This document shows positions 1-8,700 of a stretch of DNA of 46,010 bases, in pieces. Made by a program: the position numbers and the translations under genes. The stretch lies in assembly GCA_020639295.1 (NCBI GenBank), contig JACKGY010000018.1:1-46010 (forward strand). The letters run 5' to 3'. Source of the DNA: Planctomycetota bacterium. Its GTDB lineage: Bacteria; Planctomycetota; GCA-002687715; DRQF01. Every line of letters begins with the position of its first letter. Positions within the stretch are counted from its first letter, which is position 1. The notes below the pieces were generated by a model. It saw only the letters and a list, made by a program, of their open reading frames with translations. It was not told where the DNA came from and ran no database searches.

Positions 1-15
1 TCGCCGGGCCAGCGA

Positions 16-1362
16 TCAGAGCGGGGAGGACCGCTCCCGGAAGGCGAGGCCGTGAGCGGCTAGCTCAGCCAGCACGGGCCGGTAGATCGTCGGCTCGGTC
101 GGCAGGAGACAACCGCGCAGGTCGATCTTGCCCTGCAGGATCAGCTTGACGCCGATCGCCGCGGGCAGGCCGACCGTCTTCGACATCGCGGTGAAGCCCC
201 CGGGCTCGCCGTAGGTGATCAGGGTCGAGATCAGCTTCTCGCGCGCGTCGCCCCGGGCCGGGTGGACCACCTCGAGCTCGTGCTGGAGGATCGCCATGTC
301 GCGACCACCGGGCGGCATCTTGAGCCTCTCCACCAGGAGCGAGGTGACCACGTCGGCGGCGGTCTTGCCCCGGCAGCGGACCTTCTCGTCGGAGAACAGG
401 CCGAGCCAGCGCAGGTTGTCGAGGATGTGGCCGGTGGGCGAGATATTGAGCCAGACGGCCAGGCGCTGCTCCACGATCGAACCGCGGGTCGTGAGCGGCA
501 GGAACATCTCGGCCACCTCGCGGTAGCTGTAGCGACCGAGGTTGGGGATCTCCACCGTGTCGTTGGTGAAGCCGGCCAGGACGATGGGCAGCCAGGTCTC
601 GCACCAGCCGCGATAGCGCAGCGTGCCCCGGATCATCGTGGTGACGTCCTCGAGTCCGAAGCTGTGCATGTAGCTCAGCGAGTCGCGGTTGGGATAGGCC
701 TCGAGAGGTCCGACGCCCTCGACCTCGGCATCCCAGGTGTGCTGGAAGACCTCGTGATAGGGGATGATCTTCATCTGACCATCCTCCATGTACTGGGCGC
801 CGTACTGGCCGGCGATGACCACGTTGCGCGGATTCCAGGTGATCACGTACTTGAAGGGATTGGCCACCGAATCCGGAGCCGGCAGGCCCGAGCCGTAGCT
901 CCGGAAGCCGACGATGCGGCCCCCCGCGGCGCGGACCTTCTCGATCAGCGCCATCGCGGACATGTGGTCGATGCCGGGGTCCATGCCCATCTCGGAGAGG
1001 ATGAGCACGCCCTTCCTGCGCGCCGAGGGATCGAGATCGCGCAGGTAGGCGTCGCGGTAGGAGGCCGTGACCAGGTGGCGACCGATCTCGACGCAGTCGT
1101 GCGCGATCATCCGGTGGAAGGCCGGCGGCATCATCGACACCACCAGGTCGGCGGCGCGGATCTCGGCGGTTCGCTGCTCGGTGTCGTTGACGTCGAAAGA
1201 GATCGCCCGGCCGCGCTCGTGGCCACCGACGCGGGCCCGGGCCGCCTCGAGGTCGAGGTCCGCGACCGTGACCTGCCAGTCCTCGCCCTCGGCGTGCTCG
1301 AGGAGGTAATGGATCAGGTAAGGGGCGCTCTGGCCGGCGCCGACGACGAGGATCTTCTTCAT
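16..1362 (-). CDS. Saccharopine dehydrogenase/reductase-like NAD(P)-binding enzyme
   Basis: A 448-residue cytoplasmic protein that begins with a Rossmann nucleotide-binding motif (G8-x-G10 in MKKILVVGAG) and continues into a saccharopine-reductase-like catalytic region (SEMGMDPGIDHMSA). Its length and domain order fit the Lys9-type saccharopine reductase family, which acts in alpha-aminoadipate lysine metabolism. Relatives act on other carboxyalkyl amines, for example carboxynorspermidine, so the substrate cannot be fixed from sequence. The start is placed at the ATG at 1362 because it sits immediately before the Rossmann strand; the 23 in-frame codons upstream look non-coding and the ribosome binding site is weak. 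The stop at 16 is inside the window, so the gene is complete. It follows two large unknown membrane-anchored proteins on the same strand, with 93 bases between. Confidence 0.85.
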   Translation of the reverse strand: MKKILVVGAGQSAPYLIHYLLEHAEGEDWQVTVADLDLEAARARVGGHERGRAISFDVNDTEQRTAEIRAADLVVSMMPPAFHRMIAHDCVEIGRHLVTASYRDAYLRDLDPSARRKGVLILSEMGMDPGIDHMSAMALIEKVRAAGGRIVGFRSYGSGLPAPDSVANPFKYVITWNPRNVVIAGQYGAQYMEDGQMKIIPYHEVFQHTWDAEVEGVGPLEAYPNRDSLSYMHSFGLEDVTTMIRGTLRYRGWCETWLPIVLAGFTNDTVEIPNLGRYSYREVAEMFLPLTTRGSIVEQRLAVWLNISPTGHILDNLRWLGLFSDEKVRCRGKTAADVVTSLLVERLKMPPGGRDMAILQHELEVVHPARGDAREKLISTLITYGEPGGFTAMSKTVGLPAAIGVKLILQGKIDLRGCLLPTEPTIYRPVLAELAAHGLAFRERSSPL

Positions 1363-1455
1363 GGAACGGTCTGCCGTCTGGAGCGGAATCAGGGTGCAGG
1401 GGCAGGGTATCGGTCCGGCGCCGACGAGCAAAGCGTGGGACGATCTTTCACCGCA

Positions 1456-4014
1456 TCAACGACCGAAGCGGACCTCGAGCCGCTTCGTCCCCGCGGGGCA
1501 GTTCGTGCTGGCCGAGTGCCGCCGATGCGAGCCGTCCGGAGCGGTCAGCCCGAGGACGAGACGCAGCTCTCCCGGGTCCTCGATCTCGACTGCGGCCTCG
1601 CCCGCGACCAGGGGGCGCGGGTCGAAGACCGCCCAGCCGTTGCGCAGGCCGTGGATCGTCGGCTTCGCGCTCTCGGCGAAGGGCCGGCCATCCTGGTCGA
1701 GCGCGACGATCACCACCGGCGCCGCCGCCTCCAGCTCGATGCGCGACTCGCGCGGCACTCCGGCGAAGCTCCGGGTCCAGTAGCCCGGCCGCGACACGCT
1801 GAAACCCTCGGCGAGGAAGAGTTCGGGGACGAGGAGGCTGCCGTCACCCGAGGTCTGGAGACTGAAATGCGACGCGCCGAAGCAGTGGAACCGCAGGCGC
1901 GCCGACAGACCGCGCCCGGCATCGTCGACCACCCTCAGCGCACTCGTTCCGCAGAGACCGCGGAAGTCGGCGGTCAGGCGCAGGGGCTCGGCGCGGCCGA
2001 GATCCTCCGCCCGGATCTCGACTCTCCGGCGCATGCGGGCCCAGAGCTCGCCCCTCTCGCCGCTGGCATGGCAGCCGAGGCCGAGCTCGAGCTGCCCCTG
2101 CCCCACCGAGTCGAGCCGGAAGCGACCACCACCGAGTTCTCGTGGCGCGCGATCCTGGCCGGATTCGATCTCGCCCGCGACCACCGGGAGCGCCAGGGCC
2201 GGGCCGGAAGCCCAGGGCCGGAACCAGTCCAGATCCCAGCCGGGATCGAGCAGGAACTCGATCTCCAGCGCCGCCGCCGGTTCCATCCTGATCACCAGGT
2301 CCCGAGTCCCGGACCGCAGAAAGCCCACCGCCATCCGGCGGTGTCCGGGCGCGTCCGCCAGCAGGAGGTAGCGGCCGCCGTCGCCATCGCCCTCCGCGCC
2401 GTCGAGCGGCGGCTGATGGATGCTGAAAGAGCCGTCCGCGGCACAGCGGAAGCTGGCGGACTCCCAGGCGTCGTCCATGTCCTCGTAGCCGAACTCGTCG
2501 CCGACGTGGTCGATCGTGAGTCCGACCCGGGCGCCGGCGATCGGCTCTCCGACCGCGTCCACGACGCGACCGGCGACGAGCAGCGGCCAGCGCTCGAGGC
2601 GCAGCTCACCGAGATCGAGCATGCCCTCGCGCTCGCCTTCCGGAAGCGGGACGTCGCCGTGCGCGCCGGCGCCGGCGTCGACGGGGTTGTAGCTCCAGAC
2701 CGCGAAACGCAGGCCGCGGAGCGGCTCACCGGACCAGGCGCGCAGGTAGCGCGGCGCCAGGCGGAAGGCGACCCGCCCCTCGGCGTCCGCCCGCAGGGTC
2801 AACATGGCGTCGCCGCGCTCGGCGTAGGGCCGCTCGTGCTCGAACAATGGCCGGACGTCGAAGCGGATCCCGGCCGCGGCGCGACCGTCCGCGCCGAGGA
2901 GCCGCAGGCGAACCAGGGTGCCGGACGGTTCGGCGTCGAGCATGGCCTCGACCGTATCCCCGTCCTGCCTCGGTCCGGCGATCATCCCGGGCAGCTCGAG
3001 CCATTGATCCTCCGGCCCGAGGAGCTGCAGGGCCGCGTGCCAGCGAAGACCGGGTTCGACACAGGGGAAGCGCCAGAAGCCGTCGTCTTCGAGCGCGGCC
3101 TCGGCGCGGAGCAGCCGACCGTCGACCTCCGCCCGGATGGCGAGACGCGAGCCGGTCGTCACCAGGGCGCTCATCGACTCGCCGGGTCTGAACTCGAAGG
3201 CGCCGGTCGCCGGCAGGACGACGAGGGTCTCGCCGGCGGGCAGGGGTTCGACCTCGACCCGCGACGCGGGCAAGGCGAGCAGCGGCAGATCGAGTTCGAT
3301 GCGAGCCTCCCCCGCCGGAAAGCCCTTCGGGATCGGCAGCGAGGCGCGCCCCTCTTGATCGCTGATCGCGATCGTCTTCAGCTCGTCGACGATCGTGGCC
3401 GTCCGGCGCAAGGGACGGACCAGGAGCAGTCCGATGCCGCCGCGACCGCGGCCCGCCTGGTCGACGACGCGGACCGCCAGACCCTCGCCGCGCCCCAGCA
3501 CGAGGACGAGTTCCCGACCCCGATCGGCATCGGTCACGACCAGCTGGCTCCCGTAGACGTCCTGCCCCCGCAGATGGACCTCGGCAGAGTAGGCCGGCCC
3601 ACGCGCCGCGAACTCGGCCCGCCCCTCCTCGTCGCTGATCGCCTCGAATGTCGGTCCGGGATGTTGGGTGTAGCTCGTCAACCTGATGCGCGCGCCCGGG
3701 ACGGCGAGGCCGCTTCGATCGACCAGGCGGAAGCGGAAGGGCACCGACCAGAAGTCGGGTTCGAGAATGACCGGACCCGGCTCGGTTCCGGCCGGCGCTT
3801 CTGCGGCGAGACCGGGCAGCCTGCCGACCGGCGTCCCGCGGGCCGGTCCCGCCATGCCCCGATCGATCCCGGTGGCCTCGCCGGAGTCCAGACCATCGCC
3901 ACCAGGCTCGGCCATGAAGCGATCGAGAACGACGCCGACGATGAACCAGGCGACGAGAGTCGTGAGCAGGAGGGCGAGGATCACCCCGAGGCCGGTCGCA
4001 GTCGATCTCTTCAC
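1456..4014 (-). CDS. Membrane-anchored carboxypeptidase-regulatory-like repeat protein (paralogue B)
   Basis: An 852-residue protein starting at GTG. It has one N-terminal hydrophobic segment (about residues 8-30) followed by a Gly/Pro/Ala-rich linker, and everything beyond should lie outside the cytoplasm. At least four carboxypeptidase-regulatory-like (Ig/CnaB-like) repeats can be picked out by motifs such as LVDRSGLAVPGARIRL, VVDQAGRGRGGIGLLL, LLGADGRAAAGIRFDV and VVDAVGEPIAGARVGL. The C-terminal third is beta-rich. It is clearly paralogous to the next gene upstream: the anchor, the four repeats and the C-terminal region match in the same order, including the shared words LADAPGHRR and SRPGYW/SRAGYW. 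No enzymatic motif is visible. A structural or surface-binding role is inference only. The ribosome binding site is weak and the start could be mis-set by a few codons. Confidence 0.75.
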   Translation of the reverse strand: MKRSTATGLGVILALLLTTLVAWFIVGVVLDRFMAEPGGDGLDSGEATGIDRGMAGPARGTPVGRLPGLAAEAPAGTEPGPVILEPDFWSVPFRFRLVDRSGLAVPGARIRLTSYTQHPGPTFEAISDEEGRAEFAARGPAYSAEVHLRGQDVYGSQLVVTDADRGRELVLVLGRGEGLAVRVVDQAGRGRGGIGLLLVRPLRRTATIVDELKTIAISDQEGRASLPIPKGFPAGEARIELDLPLLALPASRVEVEPLPAGETLVVLPATGAFEFRPGESMSALVTTGSRLAIRAEVDGRLLRAEAALEDDGFWRFPCVEPGLRWHAALQLLGPEDQWLELPGMIAGPRQDGDTVEAMLDAEPSGTLVRLRLLGADGRAAAGIRFDVRPLFEHERPYAERGDAMLTLRADAEGRVAFRLAPRYLRAWSGEPLRGLRFAVWSYNPVDAGAGAHGDVPLPEGEREGMLDLGELRLERWPLLVAGRVVDAVGEPIAGARVGLTIDHVGDEFGYEDMDDAWESASFRCAADGSFSIHQPPLDGAEGDGDGGRYLLLADAPGHRRMAVGFLRSGTRDLVIRMEPAAALEIEFLLDPGWDLDWFRPWASGPALALPVVAGEIESGQDRAPRELGGGRFRLDSVGQGQLELGLGCHASGERGELWARMRRRVEIRAEDLGRAEPLRLTADFRGLCGTSALRVVDDAGRGLSARLRFHCFGASHFSLQTSGDGSLLVPELFLAEGFSVSRPGYWTRSFAGVPRESRIELEAAAPVVIVALDQDGRPFAESAKPTIHGLRNGWAVFDPRPLVAGEAAVEIEDPGELRLVLGLTAPDGSHRRHSASTNCPAGTKRLEVRFGR

Positions 4015-4135
4015 GTCATGGCTCGCCTACCGTCGCCGGGTCCTGATCATGCCAGCCGGGTCGACGCGGCCCCAGGCGAATCCATGCCCGCGACGACCGG
4101 CCTGACGATCACGGAACGACCGCCCGGGGATCGGG

Positions 4136-6718
4136 TCAGAAACCCGGGATGCGGATCTCGAGGGTCTTGGCGCCCTTCTCGAGCTCCACCGTCAGCCACT
4201 CCGAGACCTCCTCGCCATCGGCACGCCGGTAGCTGAACTCGACGCCCAGAGGGCCCGCCATCTCCACCAGAATCCGCTGGCGCGCGCCCTGGAATTGGTT
4301 GCCGGAAAGAAGCGACTCGCTCGCGGAGTTGATCTGCAGACCGTAGGCGAGCTCCGCCGGCAGCTCCTTGCCGCTCGCGCCCAGGAGCCTGACCTCGACC
4401 GGTTCGGCAGGCTGCAGACGGATGCGGGTGACATCGGGGCGAGTGGCGAAGGTCTCGGTCCAGTAGCCGGCCCGGCTGACGCGGATGCCGCCGCGCAGGA
4501 GGAGGTCCGGGATCGAGAGCAGGCCCGCGGCAGAGGCCTGGAAGGGCGCCTCGACCTGCCCCAGGCAATGCGGCAGGACGAAAGCCTCGAGACCCTGATC
4601 GCGCTCGCCGACGATCTCGAGCGTCGTCAGGGGGCAACGGCCGCGGAGGTCGACCTCCAGCTCGACCGTCTTCCCGGCCTCGATCTGCTCCGGGGCGATC
4701 CGGAAGCTCGCGGTCAACCGCGACCAGATCTCGTCCTCGGAGTCACCGTAGGAAGCGACCAGGCCGAATTCGAGTTCTCCGGGGCCGACCGAATCGATCC
4801 GGTAGCGACCGCCGCCCAGCCTGGTGGCGATGCGGAAGCGATCCACCGTGTTCTCGGAATCCGCCGGCGCCTCGAAGGCGAGCGCCGCGCCGCTCACCTG
4901 GCCGGCGTAGGGAGACAGATCCCAGCCCGCGTCGACCAGGACCCGGAACTCCACATCGACCGCGGGCGCGAGCCGGATCTCGAGATCGCTCATGCCGGGG
5001 CAGATCCGGCCAAGGAGCCGGCGCCGATGTCCCGGCGCGTCGGCGAGCAGGATGAGGACATCGTCGGGATCCTCCTCGTCCTCGTCCGCGTCCTCGTCCG
5101 CGGCGGCCTCGCCTTCGTCCCGAACCGGAGGACGGCGGTGGATCGCGAAGCTCCCATCCGGAGCGCAGAGCCAGCGCGCCGCGGACCATGGCTCCTCGAC
5201 CGAATCGTGACGGATCGTGTCCTCGGCCATGGTCAGGATCACCCGGGCACCGACGAGAGGCTCGCCCGCCGCGCCGAGGACCCGACCGCCTACCAGGAGA
5301 GGCTGGCGATGGAGCCTTCCCTCGCCGAGAGAAAGGGTGGCGGGCCAGGGCAGGGCCGGCAGGGTGAAGTCGCAAAACGGCGCATCGGCGTGGGCGATCA
5401 CGCCGCGGGTCGCGACCGCGATCCGCAGCACTCCGTCGAGGCTCCCGCCCGCGTCTTCCAGGCGCTCTTGATCGAGCAGGAAGCGACCCCGGCCCTCGGC
5501 GTCGGTGCGGAGCTTGAACAGCCGGTAGTCCGGGTCGAGGATCTCCTCGGGATCGCTGCAGGGCAGCAGGTCGACGAGGATGCCCGCCGCCGGCGAACCA
5601 TCCGGTCCGAGCAGGCGGAATTCGACCAGGGGCGCCTCCCCGGCCAGGTCCAGGGTCCGTTCGACGCATTCTCCCGCTGCCGCGGGCCCGAGGAAGACCG
5701 CCTGCTCCCCATCGAGGAGACCGACCGGACTCTCGTACTCGAAGCTCGGTCTCCAGATGAGTCCCGGTTCGAGCTGGTCGAAGTGCCAGGCGCCATCGGG
5801 GCCGAGGCCGAGCGAGACGCTGAGGTCGTGGTCGTCGCCGACGGCCTCGAGCGTGAGCCACTCGCCCGGCGCCAGCATCCGGGCCAGCCGCTCCGTGGGC
5901 CGCAGGACGAGCGCGCCTCCGGCCGGCGCATGCAACACGACCTCGGTCGTGGGCAGGTTGGCGAGGTCGACCGGAACGCGGATCGGCTCCCTTCGGGGCA
6001 GATCCAGCACGATGTGCCCCTCGATCTCGCCTCCTCGCGGTTCGGCCACGAGCCAGGCCCGGCCGTCACCGTCCGTCCGGGCATAGGACAGGGTGATCTC
6101 GTCACCTTCGCGATTCGGCCCGACCAGCAGCTTCAGGGCCACACCGGGAAGACCGACGTCTCCCGCGCCCAGGACGCGGACCGGGATCGCGCGGCGTCGG
6201 GGCAACATCACCACCCGCTCGATCAGACGATCGCGGTTGCCGAGATTGGGATCGATCCAGGTCATCTCGTAGGGGCCGCAGGGCCAGAGCAGGACGCCGA
6301 TGTCGGTGCCCCTGCGGTCGATGAGGAGGCGACCGTCCGCGCCGCTCGCCGCGCTGTCCATGACCGGCGCGCCCGCGGCGGCCCAGGCCGAGAGCTCGGC
6401 CCGGACACCGGGGATGCCCCTCCCCGTCTCGTCGACGATGCGGAGCCGGAAGGGATGGTCCCAGTCGCGCGGTTCCAGGCCCGAGGTCGCCACCGCCGCG
6501 GCCGGCGTCGCCGGCTCCGGCCCGTCGAGCTGCGCGACCGGTGCCTCCTCGTCGGCCACGTTTCGCGCCGGCCGCTGGGCCTCCGCGGCGGCCCGATCGG
6601 CCGCGGAACCGCTGATGCCGAGTCCGGAGGGCCTGCCGTCGGTGACGAATTCGATCACCACCAGGACGACCAGCGAGACCAGGGCGAGGATCGCTGCGAT
6701 GACGAGGCCGCGTTTCAT
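4136..6718 (-). CDS. Membrane-anchored carboxypeptidase-regulatory-like repeat protein (paralogue A)
   Basis: An 860-residue protein. The ATG at 6718 is preceded by a strong GGAGGAAGG ribosome binding site seven bases upstream, which decides it over the ATG ten codons earlier. The N-terminus is a signal anchor (residues about 4-25) followed by an Ala/Pro-rich linker. Four carboxypeptidase-regulatory-like repeats occur in the same order as in the downstream neighbour (IVDETGRGIPGVRAEL, VLGAGDVGLPGVALKL, LLGPDGSPAAGILVDL, VLGAAGEPLVGARVIL). It differs by an Asp/Glu-rich insertion (DEDADEDEEDPDD) just before the conserved LADAPGHRR, which could bind cations. The pair probably arose by tandem duplication and then diverged considerably. 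Function is unknown. Confidence 0.78.
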   Translation of the reverse strand: MKRGLVIAAILALVSLVVLVVIEFVTDGRPSGLGISGSAADRAAAEAQRPARNVADEEAPVAQLDGPEPATPAAAVATSGLEPRDWDHPFRLRIVDETGRGIPGVRAELSAWAAAGAPVMDSAASGADGRLLIDRRGTDIGVLLWPCGPYEMTWIDPNLGNRDRLIERVVMLPRRRAIPVRVLGAGDVGLPGVALKLLVGPNREGDEITLSYARTDGDGRAWLVAEPRGGEIEGHIVLDLPRREPIRVPVDLANLPTTEVVLHAPAGGALVLRPTERLARMLAPGEWLTLEAVGDDHDLSVSLGLGPDGAWHFDQLEPGLIWRPSFEYESPVGLLDGEQAVFLGPAAAGECVERTLDLAGEAPLVEFRLLGPDGSPAAGILVDLLPCSDPEEILDPDYRLFKLRTDAEGRGRFLLDQERLEDAGGSLDGVLRIAVATRGVIAHADAPFCDFTLPALPWPATLSLGEGRLHRQPLLVGGRVLGAAGEPLVGARVILTMAEDTIRHDSVEEPWSAARWLCAPDGSFAIHRRPPVRDEGEAAADEDADEDEEDPDDVLILLADAPGHRRRLLGRICPGMSDLEIRLAPAVDVEFRVLVDAGWDLSPYAGQVSGAALAFEAPADSENTVDRFRIATRLGGGRYRIDSVGPGELEFGLVASYGDSEDEIWSRLTASFRIAPEQIEAGKTVELEVDLRGRCPLTTLEIVGERDQGLEAFVLPHCLGQVEAPFQASAAGLLSIPDLLLRGGIRVSRAGYWTETFATRPDVTRIRLQPAEPVEVRLLGASGKELPAELAYGLQINSASESLLSGNQFQGARQRILVEMAGPLGVEFSYRRADGEEVSEWLTVELEKGAKTLEIRIPGF

Positions 6719-6764
6719 CGGGCTGCCTTCCTCCACGAGCCCGATCATCGCAGACCGGGCCGAA

Positions 6765-6783
6765 TCCGCAACATCGGTGCGGA
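6765..6783. repeat. Short inverted repeat between divergent genes
   Basis: TCCGCA and TGCGGA are separated by seven bases. The site lies in the 164-base region between the divergent repeat-protein gene and the methionine aminopeptidase gene. It could be an operator, but at six base pairs per arm in GC-rich DNA it could also be chance. Confidence 0.25.
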
Positions 6784-6882
6784 CAACCAGGCCCCGACCC
6801 CGCCAACCGGGCCAAATGCCGACTCGCCTTGCGGTCGCGGCCGGAATGCGTCATCAAGGAAGCGAGCCGTACCGAGGATCAG

Positions 6883-7680
6883 ATGTTCCAGAAGAAGAAG
6901 CAGATCGTCATCCACAGCGAGCGCGAGTTCGAGGGCATGCGTGCCGCCGGTCGCCTCGCCGCCGAGTGCCTCGACTTCATCACGCCCCACGTCCGCCCGG
7001 GGGTCAGCACCGAGGAGATCAACCGGCTCTGCCACGACTTCCAGGTCGAGCGCGGCGCCACCCCGGCGCCACTGGGTTACCGGGGTTTCCCCAAGTCGAT
7101 CTGCACCTCGGTCAACGAGGTGATCTGCCACGGCATTCCCGCGCCCGAGCACAAGCTCCGCGACGGCGACATCATCAACATCGACGTCACGCCGATCCTC
7201 GAGGGCTGGCACGGCGATTCGAGCCGCATGTACCTGGTGGGCGAGGTCTCCGAGGAGGCGCGCCGGATCGTCGACTGCAGCTACCGCTGCCTCATGGCCG
7301 GCATCGCCGCGGTGAAGCCGGGAGCCAAGACCCGCGACATCGGCGTCGCGATCCAGGAGATCGCCGAGGCCGAGGGCTTCTCCGTCGTCCGCGAGTTCTG
7401 CGGCCACGGCCTCGGCCGCGAGTTCCACTCCGAGCCGCAGGTCAACCACTACGATGACGGGCGCCCCGGAACGACGTTGCGGAAGGGCATGTTCTTCACC
7501 ATCGAGCCGATGATCAACGCCGGCCACTGGCGCTCGAACATCCTCGCCGACGACTGGACCGCGGTCACGATCGACAAGCGGCTGTCGGCGCAGTTCGAGC
7601 ACTCGATCGGCGTGACCGACGACGGTTGCGAGATCTTCACGACCTCGCCCATGGGCTACACCTGCCCACCCTACCGCTGA
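6883..7680 (+). CDS. map: Methionine aminopeptidase, type I
   Basis: A 265-residue cytosolic metalloprotease that removes the initiator methionine from new proteins. All catalytic positions of the family are visible: H83 (VICHGIP), metal ligands D101 and D112 (INIDVTP, HGDSSR), H175 (CGHGLG), E208 (FTIEPM) and E239 (QFEHS). The start at 6883 is favoured over one 18 codons upstream because a GAGG box sits five bases before it and the upstream residues have no family character. Right after the start is a short Lys-rich stretch (FQKKKQ). The gene stands alone, divergent from the large repeat proteins. Confidence 0.95.
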   Translation: MFQKKKQIVIHSEREFEGMRAAGRLAAECLDFITPHVRPGVSTEEINRLCHDFQVERGATPAPLGYRGFPKSICTSVNEVICHGIPAPEHKLRDGDIINIDVTPILEGWHGDSSRMYLVGEVSEEARRIVDCSYRCLMAGIAAVKPGAKTRDIGVAIQEIAEAEGFSVVREFCGHGLGREFHSEPQVNHYDDGRPGTTLRKGMFFTIEPMINAGHWRSNILADDWTAVTIDKRLSAQFEHSIGVTDDGCEIFTTSPMGYTCPPYR

Positions 7681-7699
7681 TACCCATCCGCCACGCGAC

Positions 7700-7728
7700 T
7701 TGACGCGCCGGGTCCCACCGTCGAATAT
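7700..7728 (+). promoter_or_regulatory. Candidate sigma-70-type promoter for the lipoprotein gene
   Basis: TTGACG (5 of 6 to the -35 consensus) is followed after exactly 17 bases by GAATAT, a poor -10 match. It lies about 100 bases upstream of the lipoprotein start, in the gap after map. Confidence 0.35.
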
Positions 7729-7828
7729 CGCCGGTCCAAGGCGAATCTCCGAGGCCATCGGCCCGGGATGGAAGGTCGCCCCGACCTTCGCGACCCGTCC
7801 AGACCCCAGCCCCCAGCGGAGGACCACC

Positions 7829-8557
7829 ATGCGCGTCGACAAGCTGATGATCGCCCTGCTCCTGTGCCCCGGCCTGTTCCTCGGCGCCTGCGGCGAAACT
7901 CCGGCACGCCCCGGCATCGAGAGCCGGAACGAGGAGGCGCGTCCCGGCGCGGGCATCGAGATCCGTTCCCGTCAGGGCGAGCGCGACGAACTCGTCGCCG
8001 AGATCGTCCTGCACGAGCGCGGCAGCCTGAGGATGATCTGGAGCAACGGCCTCGAATCGAGTCTCCACGAGGTCGGCCCCACGCCGGCGGGCGCGCCGCT
8101 GGTCCTGCGGGCGAGCGCCAAGGAGCTGGTGGGCAAGGAGGTGCTGGACCAGCTCGTCCAGGCCCTCTGGGGCCAGGCCGTGGTGGCTGGAATCCGGGCC
8201 GAGATCGCCGATGCCGACGAGCGCGTGGCTCGCGAACTCCTGGTGGAAACCGAGTTCCGGGAGATGCGGGGAGGCGGCGAGGGACTGGTCCGGACCCGGA
8301 GCCACGGCTACTTCGCCCCGCTCCCGGGGACGAGGTCCTCGTCGACCACGATCACCACCAGCCCGGTCACCCTCAAGGGCCAGGGGACCGCCGTCCTCGG
8401 CACCTGGATCCATCGCCTGGGTGGAGAGGAGGTGTCGATCGCCGGAGGGACGGAGGAAGCGAAGACCGAGATCAAGGTGGACGGCCGGAAGCTCGACGAG
8501 GACGAGGCCCGGGGCCGGGTCCTGACCTTCAGCCTCGGCTGGGAGCCCGCTCCCTGA
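7829..8557 (+). CDS. Lipoprotein of unknown function
   Basis: A 242-residue protein with a lipoprotein signal: a short basic start, a hydrophobic core, and the lipobox LGAC with the modified cysteine near residue 20. The start at 7829 has a clear GGAGG box six bases upstream. The mature part is hydrophilic and rich in charged residues, with no motif I recognise. It contains a central stretch with alternating strands and a Ser/Thr-rich segment (RSSSTTITTSP). It ends 143 bases before a secreted thioredoxin-fold gene on the same strand. The cell-envelope location is well supported; the function is unknown. Confidence 0.75.
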   Translation: MRVDKLMIALLLCPGLFLGACGETPARPGIESRNEEARPGAGIEIRSRQGERDELVAEIVLHERGSLRMIWSNGLESSLHEVGPTPAGAPLVLRASAKELVGKEVLDQLVQALWGQAVVAGIRAEIADADERVARELLVETEFREMRGGGEGLVRTRSHGYFAPLPGTRSSSTTITTSPVTLKGQGTAVLGTWIHRLGGEEVSIAGGTEEAKTEIKVDGRKLDEDEARGRVLTFSLGWEPAP

Positions 8558-8637
8558 GCCCGGGCGCGCAATCTTTTGGCGATTTTCTGGATGCGGACGG
8601 CCCGCAGCTTGTTCCAGGAAGCGTCCGGAGGCGTTAA

Positions 8638-8694
8638 ATGTGGCCGGCGGCCTCGGTGCCGAGACGCCCACCTCCCTCGAACAGAAAGTCTTGA
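8638..8694 (+). CDS. Candidate 18-residue leader minicistron
   Basis: A short ORF (MWPAASVPRRPPPSRNRKS) with a better ribosome binding site (GGAGG, six bases before ATG) than the thioredoxin-fold gene that follows. Its stop lies only six bases before the ATG at 8701. It contains three consecutive prolines flanked by arginines, a type of sequence known to stall ribosomes and need EF-P. It could act through translational coupling or as an attenuating leader. No homology is known to me and it may not be translated. Confidence 0.35.
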   Translation: MWPAASVPRRPPPSNRKS

Positions 8695-8700
8695 GAGCAC

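Noticed and set aside
262..4236. A 1324-codon plus-strand ORF opposite the saccharopine-reductase and repeat-protein genes
   Set aside because: It is antisense to recognisable proteins, its translation is low-complexity (Arg/Ala/Gly/Asp) and it has no family features. Long antisense ORFs are expected at this GC content.
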